A stretch of 64,000 nucleotides of DNA from Chaetomium olivaceum. Its lineage: Eukaryota > Ascomycota > Sordariomycetes > Sordariales > Chaetomiaceae. Shown here piece by piece: positions 22,126-34,341 of the stretch; the stretch's first letter is position 1; each line of letters begins with the position of its first letter. The stretch spans positions 29,466 to 93,465 of the forward strand of contig JAYWVB010000082.1 of assembly GCA_039881045.1 (NCBI GenBank), read 5' to 3'. Below the pieces are notes generated by a model. That model made no database searches. It was not told where the DNA came from and worked only from the letters and a program-made list of their open reading frames with translations. The translations under genes were made by a program, and so were the position numbers.

Positions 22126-23196
22126 ATGACCATCACTCTAGCAACACGACTCCGAGCCACAACTTGCCTCACACGAACTAGCAGAACACTCACCACTGCC
22201 TCGAGATTCTCTGCAACTCCATTCTCCAGAACTACGCTTACCACTCGCACACAACCCCTTAGTCTCACCACCCCTTCAGCAGCCCGAACCTACGCCAAAA
22301 TGTCCAAGAGCGTTGCCGCCGCAACCCACGCGGACTTCAACCGCAACTCGCTGTTCGACCTCAAGGGCCGTGTGGCCCTCGTAACAGGCGGTGGTTCCGG
22401 CATCGGGTTGATGATCACCCAGGCGCTCGCAGCCAACGGCGCCAAAGTATACATCGTCGGGCGCACGCAGGAGAAGCTGGATAAGGTGGTGGAAACCTAC
22501 AACAAAGACATCGAGGGCTCCATCATCCCGCTGCAGGGCGACGTGACCAAGAAGGACGACGTAGCGCGCCTCGTCAAAGAGGTCGAATCCCGCGAACCAT
22601 GCCTCTGCATCCTGGTCAACAACGCGGGCATCTCCAGCGAGACGGTCCAGCCGGAATCCGGCTCCGCCACGGAGATGAAACAAAACCTCTTCGACACGTC
22701 CAAGACCACCGCGCAAGACTGGCTGGCCACCTACGAGACGGACGTCGTGTCCCTCTTCTTCACCACGGCGGCCTTCCTGCCCTTGCTCCAGCGTTCCTCG
22801 GAGCGGCACCCGCACTGGTCGGGCACCGTGGTCAACATCACCAGCATCAGCGGGCTGGTCAAGACGGCGCAGCACCACTTCGCCTACAACGCGGCCAAGG
22901 GCGCCGCCCAGCACCTCACGCGCATGCTGGCCAGCGAGATTGCGTCGGCGGGGCATAAGGTGCGCGTTAATGCGCTCGCGCCCGGTGTGTTTCCGAGCGA
23001 GATGACGGAGGGGGAGAGCGACGAGTTCCAGAAGAGTCACCTCGAGAAGGAAAAGTACGAGGGGAAGGTGCCCGCGGGAAGGCCGGGGCGGGATATTGAT
23101 ATGGCGCAGGGCGTGCTGGGGTTGGTGTGTAACCAGTATATTGATGGGCATACGCTGGTTGTGGATGGCGGGTATGTCCTGGCGGCGGGGCAGTAA
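22126..23196 (+). CDS. Short-chain dehydrogenase/reductase with mitochondrial-type leader
   Basis: Intronless, 356 residues. NAD(P)-dependent oxidoreductase of the classical SDR fold, closest in pattern to RhlG/3-oxoacyl-reductase-like fungal proteins; substrate unknown. Cofactor motif TGGGSGIG near residue 86, NNAG near 165, the catalytic Ser in ITSISG and YNAAK as Tyr-x-x-x-Lys. The first 58 residues (MTITLATRLRATTCLTR...) are rich in Arg, Thr and Ser with no acidic residue, as in mitochondrial presequences, and end at a second ATG (22300) starting MSKSVAAATHADF, where most relatives begin. Leaky scanning or alternative transcription starts could therefore give mitochondrial and cytosolic forms. 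Confidence 0.88.
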   Translation: MTITLATRLRATTCLTRTSRTLTTASRFSATPFSRTTLTTRTQPLSLTTPSAARTYAKMSKSVAAATHADFNRNSLFDLKGRVALVTGGGSGIGLMITQALAANGAKVYIVGRTQEKLDKVVETYNKDIEGSIIPLQGDVTKKDDVARLVKEVESREPCLCILVNNAGISSETVQPESGSATEMKQNLFDTSKTTAQDWLATYETDVVSLFFTTAAFLPLLQRSSERHPHWSGTVVNITSISGLVKTAQHHFAYNAAKGAAQHLTRMLASEIASAGHKVRVNALAPGVFPSEMTEGESDEFQKSHLEKEKYEGKVPAGRPGRDIDMAQGVLGLVCNQYIDGHTLVVDGGYVLAAGQ

Positions 23197-24532
23197 AAGG
23201 CCAAGTGCGAAGTTATTGGCGGCGGGATAGAAATGTCAGCTCAGTCAGACAGATTCTTAGGAGAAGGAATGCTGGCGCTGGCTGTACGGTGTGTTATGGT
23301 GGCTGTACATAAAGGACTCAGGATGGATCGTCATGCAACAACACAATCAATGGCGTGTAACGGGGAAAGAGGCCGCTGAAGATGACCTTGCAACCTGTTG
23401 AGACCGCAAAGTAGACATTAAACAATAGAAAACGAATTATGTACAGTACTATCATCTGACCTATTACGCAGTATTCCCAAGCCGAGTTGAACCATCTCAC
23501 CAAAATGGCTAGAATGCCACCGTGACATGGCGCTTCAAGAGTGTCAATGGATGTGGATCCTTGTCGGGAACACCGAATCATGACATCACTCTGAACCGTA
23601 GGGCTGAGAAGGCATTGTGTCTGGACCCCTTGCCCTTGTCAAGTCCTGACCCGGCTCGGAGCAGTCACCCGTGCTGATCCAGGAACCCAGCAATCGCCAT
23701 TGCATTAGCTCGAGGCTATTCTGTTCTCGGGCCTCACGTCCGCTCTCGCCTGCCTGCAAACTGACATACAACGACCAACACTTCAAGAGCTCAGCGCTGT
23801 TCTTACCACCGCTATCCAAGACTGCCTCGTCACCTATGACCGAGGCAGACTGAAGTAGCGGCGGGTTTATTTGGTTTGGTTCAGATCGGACTGAGCTGAG
23901 CTCACTAGCTAAGAGAGAGTGTGTCTGCGAGAAGGGTGTATTCATCCAATGCTCCGTCAACAACCAACAATGAGAGGGGAAGCGGCCCCTTGACCAGCGG
24001 AACCTGCCAAACAAAAAATGACCCGAAAATGAGGGGGAAAATGTGACGCGGGTATATTCATGCTGCCAATCTCCAATGCCTCCTGGGTGGCCTGACATGA
24101 CCTGACATGTCTTCCTGCCCTCTCGCCCACTGTCTCCCCGCCCAAAACCTGAACGCCTTAGGATGTAAATCAAATGACCCCCATGCACTGTGTCCTGTCC
24201 GTGCTGTCCTGTCCAATCTGTAAATCAGATGACCTGCCAACGAAATGGCGCCGCCGTATACCTGACAACCAAACCGCCCGCCCAAACCACCATGCGATGC
24301 AATGCTGCGAGAACCGGGGAGAAAAGAAAAACGCAAGGAAAATGCAAGTTGGGAACTTGAGCTAACCGGTCTGCGGTGCTCGGGGGTATCATATGATCAT
24401 TTCGTTATGCTGATGCTGTGCCGTGATGTGATGCCGTGAGATGAAAAAGGAGATAGATGGCCATAGAATCCACCGAGGCGAAAGAAGGAAAGGACTCAGA
24501 GTAGAGCCCGTCGTTGATCCAACAAGGGTCAT
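23197..24532. other. Intergenic with short direct repeats
   Basis: Between convergent 3' ends of the SDR and SWIRM genes. Near-identical GTAAATCA(A/G)ATGACC copies occur at about 24163 and 24219, and tandem CCTGACATG copies around 24090-24110. Function not evident; no gene seen. Confidence 0.5.
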
Positions 24533-25808
24533 TCAGAGCTTGCGAGTCATAAACTCCCGCATCCACTCAATATCCAACCACCCCACCCGGTCGTACGCCT
24601 GCCACAGCTTCGACGCCTTGTTGACGTCGATCTTGCATGCCTGCTGCGCGTCCGTCTTGCGGAACTCTTTTCCGATCTTGGCACACTCGAGCCGCCGCAG
24701 GAAAATGCGCCGCTTGCTGGTAAGGTATGTCGCGCAGTCGAGCCGCAGGTTGCTCGCTAGGATCAGCTCGTCTGGGTGTAGCAGGTGTCGGTTCGGGTCG
24801 TTGCTCAGATCCAGCGCGTTCCCTTTCCAGTCGACCTTGAGGCTGTTCGCCTTCGGAGGAAGCGTTGCGACTGGGGGTGAGAGGTCCTCCAGTGACAAAA
24901 AGTCCTTGTCTTCACGGTTTGGTGCGACTGTCCGAACGCGGGGCTCAGGGGTGCTGACGCGGATCGTTTCCCGGGCTGGCGCTGGCGTTGCTCGGATGGG
25001 CCGCGGATTCTGCGTCTTGGCTTTTGTGGACTTTGGCTTTTGAACGCGCACCGAGGAGACCTTAGTCGACTGTGGCCCCAAAACCGCTGGCCTTGAAGCC
25101 GGCAGGATATGCGGCAGTTTGGTGGGTTGAAACGATAGGGCCGTGTGCTTCCGGTCAGCCCGAAGAAGTTCGCGCTCCTTGCGCAGCCACTGCTTCGGGT
25201 TGTCCTGGAACATCCGGAAGCAGTTGGATTTGAAGTAGAGTGCCAGCTCGTAATCCTCGAGCCGCGGCGGGGTTGAGTCCCGGAAAAGACCGACTGGCCT
25301 TGATGCGATGTGCTCGCTGACCAGCTGCCGCGTCGCCGTCCTGAATTTATCGACAGATGCCGGTGAAAGTGAGAACAGAGGGCCGGTCGGTGCGCTTGTG
25401 GAGGCTTCGCTGGCGGGGTAGAGGATCGGGTCCCTTGCCGTTTAGATTAAGCGGAGGTGCCGGGTTGATCGTGCTGGCCGCTTGCGAGAATGGCGAGACG
25501 GGCGGGGAGAGAGGTTGATGCGGAACGTGCGTCCCAGAAGCCGAGGCGGGCTTCCCGGTCGCCGGACCCGCCACCACCTTAAACATGTCGAGAGGGGCGG
25601 GTTCGGGAGGTGACATGAGGTTGCTGATGTCGCAGGGCTTTTGATGTTTTGGCGCCATCGATGAGATATCCTGCATATCTTTGGTTGGTGTTGGAGGAAG
25701 ATAGGTCGGCGGAGATGAGGAGGGAGCCCAAGGCGGCCTTGCTGTTGTCTGGTTCATGTGATGTGACACGGCCAGTTGCATGGTAGGAGTGGTTGGTTTG
25801 TCAGCCAT
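24533..25808 (-). CDS. SWIRM-domain protein (Fun19/Laf type), frameshifted
   Basis: Chromatin-associated type of protein; SWIRM domains bind DNA or nucleosome surfaces and related fission yeast Laf proteins accompany a histone deacetylase complex. Start ATG at 25808. The N-terminal 120 residues are Pro/Ser/Thr-rich. At a GGG at 25432-25434 the frame switches: upstream it reads PAPPLNLNGK, downstream DPILYPASEASTSAPTGPLF, then TATRQLVSEHIASRPVGLF and LEDYELALYFKSNCFRMFQ. One extra base (or two missing) explains it; no intron with correct phases is visible. The C-terminal SWIRM domain begins HLLHPDELILASNLRLDCATY and ends KASKLWQAYDRVGWLDIEWM near the stop at 24533. About 425 residues after correction. 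Confidence 0.75.
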
Positions 25809-28800
25809 AACACGTAGTTATGACTTTTTAATGAAGGACGGGGTGGCGAATGTGTGAGCCGTCATCAAGCGACGACAACGGAGACGCGGTCCGAAAGTGT
25901 TGTGATGGCGAGGTAGATTTAGGGCTTTGCTGGTGAAGTTGGTTGTGCAAGCGGTGCAGCTCTCCGATTGTCTAAGCAGCTCGCAGGGGCGAAGGTGCGG
26001 GCGACAAAGAGCCGTATGTGGTCCGGGAGCGTCCCAAGGTCGGTGAAGCGTTCTTTGTAGGGAAAGAGATGTTGGCGGTAGGATGGAATATGTATAAGAT
26101 CTTCTCAATTGCTGAATAATAGACAATGGGAGTACGTCCGTTTGCCGCTATTCATCTATCCAACCGCAGTGAACAAGAGGGGTTTGGTGCGGAAACAATA
26201 GCTGGCCGCGCCTCGCAATGGCTGGTCAATGGAATCCGCTGGAAAGCCTCGGAGTGGCGAAAGGCGGTGCGGCCGTGCCAGCGAGAACGGGACAGAGCAA
26301 GGCGACAAGATATGCCAATAGCCGTGTTTTGGATTCAAGGCGGGCGCAATGCGGAAGGGCGCAAACAGGTAGAAAGGGCGAAAGAGGATGAAGAAAGGTA
26401 AGAAATGGGGGAGGCACGGCCATGTAAGTACCACGGCGGCGAGCATCCCCCATCCCATCTTCCCATCACTTGATGGGCTGGGCTGGGCATCGGCAGGGCT
26501 GGGAGCCCAAGGCCCCAGGAACGGGAGACGGGTGTCGGAGCAAGATTGCGACAGCAGGTCACACAGCGGCGCACAACGCGTTTGTCGCTCCAGGCAAGAC
26601 CACCCTGCGTGGGCGGGCACGAATCTGGGGTTGAGGTGTAAGTGGAGTGGCGTGGCGTGTCTGGCAGGGATGTTGGACACCGTGAGGAGTCACCCACACC
26701 CAGTCAGACACACCCCGGCACACACACCCCCTTTCCGTCTCGGTGCAACCAATGAAATCGGATGCTCTGCGCCTGACCAATGGTCACCCGTCAAGGACCT
26801 CGTCTCCGTTAGGCAAAAATAGGTCAGGTTTGAGGAGGTACTTCTGCCCAAAGCGAGGTACCTCATAGCAGTGACCCCCGCGAAAAATGAAAGGAATCAG
26901 CACTGCCAACTCAAAATCAGCCGTGTTTCTCAAAGATTCGCTTCAGACAACAAGACTTTGGATGAATGTCTTGTCGCCGGTCAGATCACCCATAGGCAAG
27001 TCTTACATTTGCAAGTATCAGTGGCAGGCGGGGTCGAAACGCCATGTGTCGATAGCTTTTTAGCGGTTCCCGCACCAAACCAGAGCCGCAGCGTGTCTGA
27101 CCTGGCATCTGCAAGATGGGGAGGTTTCACCATCTGGCGCGCTTCGGGCGGGTTGAGCCGTGCATATCCCAGGTGGCTCGTTGGCCTGCGCTGCTTCGAT
27201 GGTTTATCTGAAGCCGTGCATGTTGGGCAACCGAGGGAAGCTGGTGAGCCAACTACGCGCGCCAGAGGGGATTGGCGAAGACTCCGGATACGACTCCAAA
27301 TGGTATGAGACGGCACAGTCCTTTCGAGCTATGTCGCGTCAAACCTTCCTGGTAGGGGCGGCGTCTTGATCCATAACATCCATAAGGTTCCAAGGCATTT
27401 GTACCTGAAACGTGGAACGAGGTCGGAGTAGGAGCGGAGTCGGCAGGCCATGGACCGTTGTTGTTCTTGTATCCTCAGAGACGGCAAGTCTCAATTCGTT
27501 TCATGATGGGGGGCTTATTGGATTGAGTTGACGCTCCGGCTCTTTCGCGTCTGAATATTCCAAACCATGTTGCACTTCGGTGATCTCTAGGCGTATCTGC
27601 CGTATATTGCGAGGTGAGGGGAGGTGAGTTGAAGAGCCGTTTGGTGTGGGCGTGGGGGGGAGCGCTAGGGACCAGCCAAGGCTGTTCGCCGCCGGCTTCG
27701 CTCAATCTACAACTGACAGGTCAAAACTCCAGATCAGCTTGCTGGAGGAGGGCATAGGAAGGGGAATTGGGAAAGGAGGGGTAGAGAGGGGAAAGAGGGG
27801 CGAACGAACGGTCTGGTTTCCTTGGTGTGGAGCTGAAATGCCAGTGAAGCAGCTCTGGCAACCTCACCGACTCAATTGAGTACCGATTGGGCTCCCATTT
27901 GGGCAGCGAGGTCGAGCTGTTGTTTTCGAGGCGGTTTGCTGTGGAGTAAGCTGCCGTCTTGCTTGGGGCGACCCCTCGTCGACCAGGAATTCTGGGCTCG
28001 CCGTCAAAAATGCGACATGCTTGCAACTGTCGATTGCAGCCTGTCAATGCGAGTTGCGTGGACCGAGGGAAAGCAATGGAATGCGGATTGGCCAATTACG
28101 CGGTGCTTGCAAATACAAAGAAGCGGTCCGTTTCGTGGTGTCGTCCCAATCGCGGAGGTTCGAACAGGCTCCGGCGGTATGGAATGTGTGACTCATAATA
28201 GCTGGTTGCTGGCGACGGACTGAACAATCGGTGGATCAAAAAAGAAATCAGAATGGCATCGCAACCTGGGAGGACTTGGCCAGTGAGATGCAAAGACTGG
28301 ACCGCCCGAAACCCGCCCCTGCCCCTTAAAGTTTAGCGGGAATCTGCTATCGATAACAGGATCAGGGTCCCGATGTACTCTTGGCATTTCCAATGTACCT
28401 GGTCGTGCCTGCTGACACCCATCAAGGCAACGGAAGAGGTGTGAACCTAAGACAATGAGGCATGTCTCGTCAACCACCATGGGATTCCAATCCTCCTTTT
28501 CCTTCTGATCAATGATCAATCCCCCTCAGTTGCCTTTGTCTTCGAGGTGGGATGGATGACCATCAGATACACACTATCTACGCCCTTTATTCTAAAGATT
28601 GAGGACATGTTTCTGCCCACTTCGTCTGAACCTGCGTCCGACATACAAGCCCAATCCCTACCCTACGGCGCTCAGCTCGTTTACCGTTGGCGTTTTGGTT
28701 TCGTTCCCGTTCGGGTGGGTTGTCAATGGGCTGACGCGTGTCCCCCCATTCCAAGGAAAATGACAGTAATTTTGCGCCATTGAGTCAATGGCCCCAAGTT

Positions 28801-31800
28801 ATGAATTGGTAAAATAATGCGGAAACTGTGGGCGGTTGTCAGACCGTTCTCTGTTGCCTGACACGGGCAGGTTTCTAAGCCGGATTTTAAGGACTTAACG
28901 AACAGTGGCCACCGCCTCTCCGTCGCTAGGGCTTTCCTCTCTCCGAGCCAACCGAAGGGAATTTCGTTATTATCGGGAAGACACAAGACAATTCGAGAGG
29001 GAAAGGCCTACATCTCTGAAGTCCCTCCCTACCTTACTCCCCGCGGTTTAGCAAGCGCCGTCGTTCATCCCACATGACCCCCCACCAACACCACACTTAT
29101 TAGACGAAATGTCGCGAGCGCGGGTCGACACCCTCCGGCTTGAGACAATAGCCATTTATTTCACTTGCTGTGACTAAAGTGCAATGGCTCACGCGCTTCA
29201 CATGTTAAAACTGATAGATCATAGCGAGAAACATTTCATCCCACCGTTACACTCAGGCTCTGATGTCGTCTCTTATCTTATCACCCCGCCTTTGGAGGAG
29301 GGGCGCACACGAGGGGCGGTCTGGCTGCCCCTCTTCCCGCATGGCCCTCCTTCCGTTTCGGGTCGGAAACACTCCAAGCAACAGGGAAACCACTGCAAGA
29401 CGCCATCCCCTTCCATTGTTGCGAGCCTGTAATAATAAATGGAAGCACTTCGGATGATAGTCGAGATGAATTCCTCGAGACAATAGAAAAAGTCCCTGCT
29501 GTAGCGCCTACGGTGCATTTGGGCGGCTGCAATGTGCTCGAATTTTGATGTGCTCAAACTCTGAGACTCTTCCAAGGAAATCATCCATTGGTCAATTGCG
29601 CAGCAGCTGCAGGCGGTGTTGACCGCTCTTGAGCCACTGCAATCCTGACATTCCACAGCGCTAAAGCCAACGGCACGTTGTCGGTCAATTCCACAGCTTC
29701 CCCGCCGCTTCGATTGGTACCAGATCAGCGCTTCGCTGTGCTGTCCTCACCAACCTCCAAACAAACCAGCCTTCCCTCTGCCTCCTCCTGCAGAGGGAAC
29801 ATGCGGGCTCGGGCAAAAGAACGAACAAGCGTCCACCACGACAAGAGAAAGATGCCTGCCAACCCGCTTCCCCGCCGAATGGGCTGCCTCCCGGCGCCCG
29901 GGGAAAAATCAGTCTCGAGCCAGGGCAGGCGCATGAATCCGGTCGCCCTGATTCCCAATTGTCCAATCTCCCACAGCCTTCTCTGTTCAAACAGAGCTAG
30001 CTGAGACTGGAAGCCGCAAGAATCCGACCAACCCCGGGTCTGATCGCCGACCAGGGCCACCCAGAGCTTAATTCTGCCACTTACTGGGCCCTGCAGGATG
30101 AGGTGGTGCTCTCATTGCCCTCTGTCGCATGCACTGCAAATCCGGAAACGAGCAATCAGGTTCCGTCGTCGGCAATTCGAGGGGCATCAACACCCGGGTA
30201 CCTGGCAGACGGGCCAATCGACGACATTGCCCCAAAACAACAACATTCCCAGGCACGGTATGCCTGGTGAGGACGACGCGTTGAGTAGTTATCATCAACA
30301 AGCCCATGTTGTGTACTGTTAGACCTCCGTCTTCTGAGTCGGCACTGCCTTGATCACAACGCCCCCGCCTTGCCCGGCCTCAATCACCCCGCTTTCCTCA
30401 TCCCCCCCTCCGGGTTTCTGTGTGAATCCCATTCACGAAACCCGAAACAGGGAGGCGTGGACCTATCAAAACCGGTGCCCCCCTGTTCATCAATGCCAAG
30501 GTCCCCAATTGATCACACCCCCCGTTCTTCTTCCCTGCTCGGGGACGGACGTGATGCAAGGCTGGCCTTTGCCGCTGCCTGCCACACACCCACCACCCCG
30601 AATGACTGCTCAGGTGACGAATCGTTTGTGTCAATTGACCACCACCCCATGTCTGAGACTTGGTCGGCATTCGTGTGGGAGCTAGTCTGCATCTGTCGCG
30701 GCAGGGAGCATGTCAATGGAGGACGAGGCGTCGACCTGACGGTGTCATGTCTCACTGCAAAAAGTCATCCCACACCTCTAGTCTCAAATAATCGATCACA
30801 GGCACCGGTTAGTGTGATGTGGGAATGGTGTGCAGACGGGGCTTGCCTGCAAAAGCAAGGAATGGCCAGATGTGAAGCAGGTTTCGAAACCGAGTTCGAT
30901 CAGTTCTCAAACCAAAGCTAGCTGGACGAGACTCGCGGGCGGTGAGGGGGTACGAGGTGAGAGGTGACAGGTCTTCCCCCGTCGGCGGCTTCCGGCATCC
31001 CGAGGTGTGAAAAAGGTAGGGCTGAGAGTGAATGTCGGCCGTCAGGCAGACCATCAAATGTTCCACACGCAATATTCTTGCTTCCCCCACCCCGGTTTCT
31101 CTGCTGTTGTGTGCGTGCGTGTCCTCGTCGTCAGGCAACACGGCAGCGTGCACAAAAGTGCCGGACCAGCCGGGGTGGGGAAGAACACAGGCAGCCCTGC
31201 GATGAGTCTTTCGCCGTCTGTCCCATGGTTGTTTGTGGGCCTCGAGAAACAGGTTCTCTTGTAACCAGGGCGGCAGGGATTGAGATTGGGTTTGATTGGC
31301 GATGTAAACAAGGCTTTGATTGCACGAAGCCAGCCTTGAAAGTCCGCAGGAGATTCTCGCGGGCAAAAGGAGGACATGCGTCGGGGGAGAGCGGTCGCGA
31401 TCTCAACCACTGGACGAGGACCGGCCACTAGGTGAGGACTGACCACGTCTTGGAGTTTTTATTGGGCTACCTGGAAAGCCGTTGAGCCAAAAGGTTTGCC
31501 TAGACGCAGGGTGTCGGATGCGGCTCTTCAACCAGAGGGGCTGCCGTGGCGACGTGAACGTAATTTGGCGGGGGTTGGAGGCAGTGCAGTCCCGCAAACA
31601 GTGCCGTAATCTCGTTTTCATGGCCATGGACGTGGGAGTTGCGACACTAGGTCGGGGGAAGGCCAATGCCGTAGCGAACAAGCAGCCCGCCAGCCACTTG
31701 CGGGACCGTTTGTGACGCATCGCGAAGGACGCAACAGCGTCTGGCTCAGAGCCTTTGGGATGTCCTACAGAGGAGTTTGCGCGAATCGCTGACGGGCATC

Positions 31801-31871
31801 ATCGAGTCATCCGTAGGATTTCGAGCGCTTATTCGGTGTGTGGGCTGTGGGATTGGTCCTGCAATCCATCC
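25809..31871. other. About 6 kb without a recognisable gene
   Basis: Lies between the start of the SWIRM gene and the 3' end of the F-box/WD gene. Open frames are all below about 190 codons, occur on both strands at similar frequency, overlap each other and carry no motif I recognise. No long repeat, terminal inverted repeat or RNA gene was seen by eye. GC content looks ordinary, so it is not an obvious AT-rich degraded transposon. It may be an extended regulatory region, a non-coding transcript, or a species-specific gene with many short exons. Confidence 0.5.
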
Positions 31872-33871
31872 TCACGTAAAGTCGTAAACCAGCAGGCTCT
31901 CTCGTGCCCCCTTCCCCTCTTTCAGCACAATAACCATCTCGTCGTCAAAGCCCACCCAGTTTCTCCTCTCGTCCCAATCATGAGCCGGGTCACCGAGATG
32001 GAGGCTGTCATCAGCTGCGAGGGAATTCGGTGCTCCGCCGCCGCCCGGTGACTGCCAAGGTCGGATCTCGACGCTGCGGCTGCCAACAGCCGATCGTCCT
32101 TCAAGCTCCACACGCGCATCTCCTCGCCCCGGGTGCTGACACTGACAGCCTTACCACGGGCGGTGATTTCGGCATCGCTGATCCCGGAGGTATGGCCCCA
32201 GAGCCGGATGCCGTCTGAGATGGAGAGTGACGAGGCGTTGGACGTGCACATGTGTAGGACGAGGGTGTTGTCTGGCAAAGTTGCCAAAAGGTATGGGTGG
32301 GTATAACAAAGAGTAGTAGGCCCGACCTCTGCAGTTCCCGGCTCAGCGGTGTTCAAAGTCGCTGAAGAACGAGGCTCTCTAAGGCTGCGGTTCGGCCCAC
32401 GCCGAGGTGTCGCCGGCGGACTGAGCGGGGAGCCAGAGGTTCCAATCATCTCTACCGGCGTGGTGTATGCGATCCGGGTAGTTGTGATTTCGGGGACAGC
32501 TTTGATGCCTAACACGGGCTGGCGAATGTGCAGGTCTTGAAGCCCGATGGACCAGCCTCGTCGGGTAGTGAAGGTGTAGGCCACAGAGGCAACGGTAGCC
32601 TTTCCAGCTCTGCGGATAGACAATGCCAGAGGAGGCCGTGAAGTATGTGAATCGAGCGATGTTAGGAGATATGGCGACGATAATTTGGCCGTCCTGTCGC
32701 TTGGGGCGTCAACCCTCCCATTCTCCTGCTCCACCCCGCTCATTCTCGGACCTTCAAAGGTGTACAAGGAGATCAGAACTGCGTCGGTGGCGGTCAGCAG
32801 GTACGGGTACGAGAAGGCCATCGCCATTAGCCCGCCGTTGCTAGACTTCTCGTGCTGGTACCGTCGTTCCAAGCGCTTCTCGTTGGTAGACAACCGCCAT
32901 ACTCCAAAGCTGCCGTCGTCAAAGCCCAGCGCCACGTCGAGCAGTCCGTGTTCAAACTCGCTCTCGTCAACGGCTATACAACTTGGCGCAGCAGTTGAGC
33001 CATGGTCGACAATCCCGATCTTCGCAATCATGCTCCGGGTCTTGAGGTCCCAGGCGCGAAGTCCCCCGTCGCCATCAGCCGTGAGCGCAAACCCTTCCAC
33101 CACCTTCACAAGCATTTTTCTCCTCCCTCCGTCCGCAACCCCGATCTCGTCACCAAGCTTCAGCTCTTCCACCGCACACTTCCCCCTCGCCCAATTATAC
33201 CGGATCTTATACTGCCGCTTCCAATCCACCAGCCGCGGCACATCTTGCTCCTTTCCTCTCCCCACCTCTTCCTCGTCCCCTTCCGGCCCACCCCCTATTC
33301 TCCTCCTATCTCCATCTCCGCGACGCACAACCTCACCCCGCCTCCCATCCGCCCACAGCGTCCTCCTCCCCGAATAATGCAATTTATGCCCCGTCCCTCT
33401 AGCTCCACCACCGCCCCCACCCACAGAGCCCTCCACACCACTCCCCAGACCAGCCCCGTCCCGAAACCCCGGTATCCGCATCGCCCTCGGCAAGACAAAG
33501 CGCGCGTAGTACAGCGCCTTCCACAGCTGGGAATCACCGGCAAGACGATAGAAGCGGCGCGACACAGGGGCGACAGCCAGGAGGTGGGGCAGGGCGAGCG
33601 AGGAGAGAATGCGCACGAGGAGCTCGTCGGAGAGCGGAGAGAGGAGGTCGCGGCCTGAGCGGGGGGGGATGGTGGCTGGGTTGGGTTTGGGGGTTGTTTG
33701 GTTTTTGGTTTTGTTGTTGCTTTGGGTCGGGGTGGTTACGGGGAGGAGTCGGCGGCGTTTGGGGCGCGGCGGTGGTGGCATGGTTGCGGCTGTCATCGGG
33801 AGGCTGTCGTGGTCGTCGCGGTCGACGCGCCGGTCGTCGGACTCGGGGCGAGGCCGCTTTGCGCCGGCCAT
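31872..33871 (-). CDS. F-box protein with WD-like beta-propeller, frameshifted near the C-terminus
   Basis: Likely substrate adaptor of an SCF ubiquitin ligase. The probable start is the ATG at 33871 (MAGAKRPRPESDDRR); the frame is open to an earlier ATG at 34006. A basic, Pro/Thr-rich N-terminus precedes an F-box, LSPLSDELLVRILSSLALPHLLAVAPVSRRF, then propeller-type repeats such as DGGLRAWDLKTRSM and DGSFGVWRL and, late, RGEEMRVWSLKDDRLL. The literal frame ends at 31922 in a non-conserved tail. A one-base correction at 32081-32088 (after DDRLL) moves to a frame reading GSRSVEIRPW, NWVGFDDEMVIVLKEG and RESLLVYDFT, which is the normal propeller closure, with a stop at 31872-31874. About 665 residues when corrected. 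Intronless. Confidence 0.75.
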
Positions 33872-34341
33872 GATGTGGGTGGGGGCTGCGGCGCACTTTT
33901 GAGACGTTTCCTCACTCCTTCCCTTTGGCTCACGGCCTCTGAGCCTCGTTCCTATAGCAATGCAGGGCCAGGGCTGTCTCGTTTCTTTTGAGGTTGTTGT
34001 TGTCATTGATCGGATCGGCTCGTCCGGGGGTGGCGGCTATTGTGAAGTCCCATGGCGGAATTGGAGGCAGGGTTGAGCTAAGCTTTTATGGAGCCGGAAT
34101 CGGCCAGGGTCCAGCTGGTTCAACAATGGAACCGATCCACTTTCGAAGGGGGTGCTTTGAGCGAAATCTCACTGGCGCCCCCGGACCTTCTTCCTACCCG
34201 ACACTAGGTCCTTCCATTCTCGGTTTTATGTTCATTATTTCAGTTCATTTTTATTTCATGTTTTTACGCTTCAAAACGTCCATTACACGCTGGGTAGGTA
34301 GTTATTAACCAAAATGCTCGGTAAACATCATCTCGTCCTCC
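33872..34341. other. Intergenic, upstream of F-box/WD gene
   Basis: Leader and promoter of the F-box gene. 33872-34006 stays open in the gene's frame (MTTTTSKET...) and would be coding if the upstream ATG is used. Confidence 0.4.

Noticed and set aside
26156..26680. 174-codon minus-strand frame in the 6-kb gap
   Set aside because: Pro/His/Leu-biased translation typical of non-coding sequence; no ATG-supported domain.
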